A DNA stretch of 6,268 bases from Actinomycetota bacterium (lineage in GTDB: Bacteria; Actinomycetota; Actinomycetes; Actinomycetales; Angustibacteraceae): positions 1 to 6,268 of the forward strand of contig JACMOY010000068.1 of NCBI GenBank assembly GCA_014377795.1, given 5' to 3'. Below, piece by piece: positions 5,379-6,268 of the stretch. The notes below the pieces were generated by a model that was given only the letters and a program-made list of their open reading frames with translations, did no database searches and was not told where the DNA came from. The translations under genes and the position numbers were made by a program. Position 1 is the stretch's first letter. The number at the start of each line of letters is the position of its first letter.

Positions 5379-6268
5379 GCCGCGTCGCCGTCGCCGGTGC
5401 CAGTGGGTTCGTCGGCCGGCGGCTGGTGCCCGCGCTGCTTGCCGCCGGCCACGACGTCACCGCCCTGACCCGCCGGCCCGGCGAGTACGACGGCCCGGCG
5501 CGGGCGGTGCGGGCCGACGTCCACGACCCGCGGTCGCTGACCAGCGCCCTGCGAGACATCGAGGTGGCGTTCTACCTGGTGCACGAGCTGGCGGGCGGTC
5601 ACGACGACCTGCCCGACCGCGAGCGGCGCTCGGGTGAGGCGTTCGGCCGGGCGGCGGCTCGCTGCGGGGTGCGCCAGATCGTCTACCTCGGCGGCCTGTC
5701 CAGCGCCGGCGCCCACGACGACCCGACGGCCCTGTCGCCGCACCTGCGCGCTCGCCGGCTGACCGAGGCGGCACTGGGTGTCGCGGGCGTGCCGGTCACC
5801 GTCGTGCGAGCCGGGATCATCCTCGGTCGCGGCAGCCTGGGGTGGGAGATGATGCGCCAGGTCGGTGCCCGAGTGCCCGTCACGGCCGCCCCGCTGCAGT
5901 CGGCGTCCCGCACGCAGCCCATCGGCGCGGCCGACCTGGTCGGCTACCTCGTGGACGTCGTCGACGACGAGCGGCTGCTCGGCACCGTCCTCGAGGTGGG
6001 CACGGACGAGGTGGTGACCTACCGCGACCTGATGGGCCGGGTGGCCAGGGCGCACGGCCACCGCGGCAGCGTCGTCCCGTTGCCGGTGGTGCCGGCGCTG
6101 CTGATGGAGGCGGGCCTTCGCGCGCTCACCGACGTGGACACCCCGACGGCGATGGCGCTGCTGGCGTCGATGCGCACCGATGCCACCGTGAACGACGATG
6201 TGGCCCGCCGGCTGCTGCCCCGTCGGCCGGCGTCCCTGGACGACGCCATCCGGGCGGCCGCCGCCGAA
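5375..6268 (+). CDS. YbjT-like NAD(P)-binding SDR family protein, 3' end outside window
   Basis: It is open from ATG 5375 to the window edge, giving 298 codons with no stop. The N-terminal Rossmann motif GASGFVG (8-14) is followed by a short beta-alpha-beta segment ending in Arg33/Arg34, which suggests a preference for NADP(H). Other family marks are AFYLVHEL (65-72), IVYLGGLSS (102-110), SPHLRAR (121-127), VTVVRAGIILG (141-151) and TQPIGAADLVGYLV (180-193). These are the positions conserved in actinobacterial YbjT-like, NmrA/atypical-SDR proteins. The classical YxxxK catalytic pair is not evident, so it may be a redox sensor or a reductase of unknown substrate. Some relatives carry a C-terminal DUF2867 or membrane region; whether this one does lies outside the window. 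It is coupled to the NYN gene by the ATGA overlap and has no strong Shine-Dalgarno. Confidence 0.9.
   Translation, partial: MSRVAVAGASGFVGRRLVPALLAAGHDVTALTRRPGEYDGPARAVRADVHDPRSLTSALRDIEVAFYLVHELAGGHDDLPDRERRSGEAFGRAAARCGVRQIVYLGGLSSAGAHDDPTALSPHLRARRLTEAALGVAGVPVTVVRAGIILGRGSLGWEMMRQVGARVPVTAAPLQSASRTQPIGAADLVGYLVDVVDDERLLGTVLEVGTDEVVTYRDLMGRVARAHGHRGSVVPLPVVPALLMEAGLRALTDVDTPTAMALLASMRTDATVNDDVARRLLPRRPASLDDAIRAAAAE

Noticed and set aside
5096..6061. 321-codon open frame on the minus strand
   Set aside because: It is antisense to the NYN and SDR genes, has no recognisable motif, and has low-complexity composition.

Overview
The window is uniformly very GC-rich, with strong third-position G/C bias, frequent GTG starts and tightly overlapping genes. 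The gene families (a compact ABC-2 exporter with a NarL-type two-component system, an HhH-PHP protein, an actinobacterial-style NYN domain) point to a high-GC Gram-positive actinomycete chromosome. I cannot name the genus. No tRNA, rRNA, CRISPR array or insertion sequence is visible, and no gene stands out in base composition.

Layout: (1) Positions 1-865, minus strand, hold a two-gene unit: a 91-residue protein of unknown function followed, 1 bp later, by an HhH-PHP protein that runs off the left edge. (2) Positions 866-1043 are a divergent intergenic region. It carries a near-perfect 12-bp direct repeat (CATCCCYGAGGC), one copy of which lies in a short palindrome, plus a partial third copy beside a possible -10 element. 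(3) Positions 1044-4620, plus strand, hold four packed genes: ABC ATPase, six-helix ABC-2 permease, NarL-family sensor kinase and LuxR/NarL-type response regulator. Gene joints are a 4-bp ATGA overlap, a 3-bp gap and a 4-bp GTGA overlap. (4) Positions 4653-6268, plus strand, hold a second coupled pair: a NYN/PIN-like putative nuclease, joined by an ATGA overlap to a YbjT-like NAD(P)-binding SDR protein that runs off the right edge.

The four central genes most likely form one signalling and export module. The kinase senses an envelope or membrane cue and phosphorylates the regulator, and the regulator probably controls the divergent region, making the exporter operon autoregulated. The exporter's substrate cannot be read from sequence; drug, peptide or lipid export are all plausible for this architecture. 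The NYN-SDR pair starts only 32 bp after the regulator, across a small hairpin, so it may be read through from the same operon or transcribed separately. I see no clearly new defence or mobile system. The points most worth following are the NYN-SDR coupling, the intergenic direct repeats, and a possible leaderless promoter at the permease-kinase joint.
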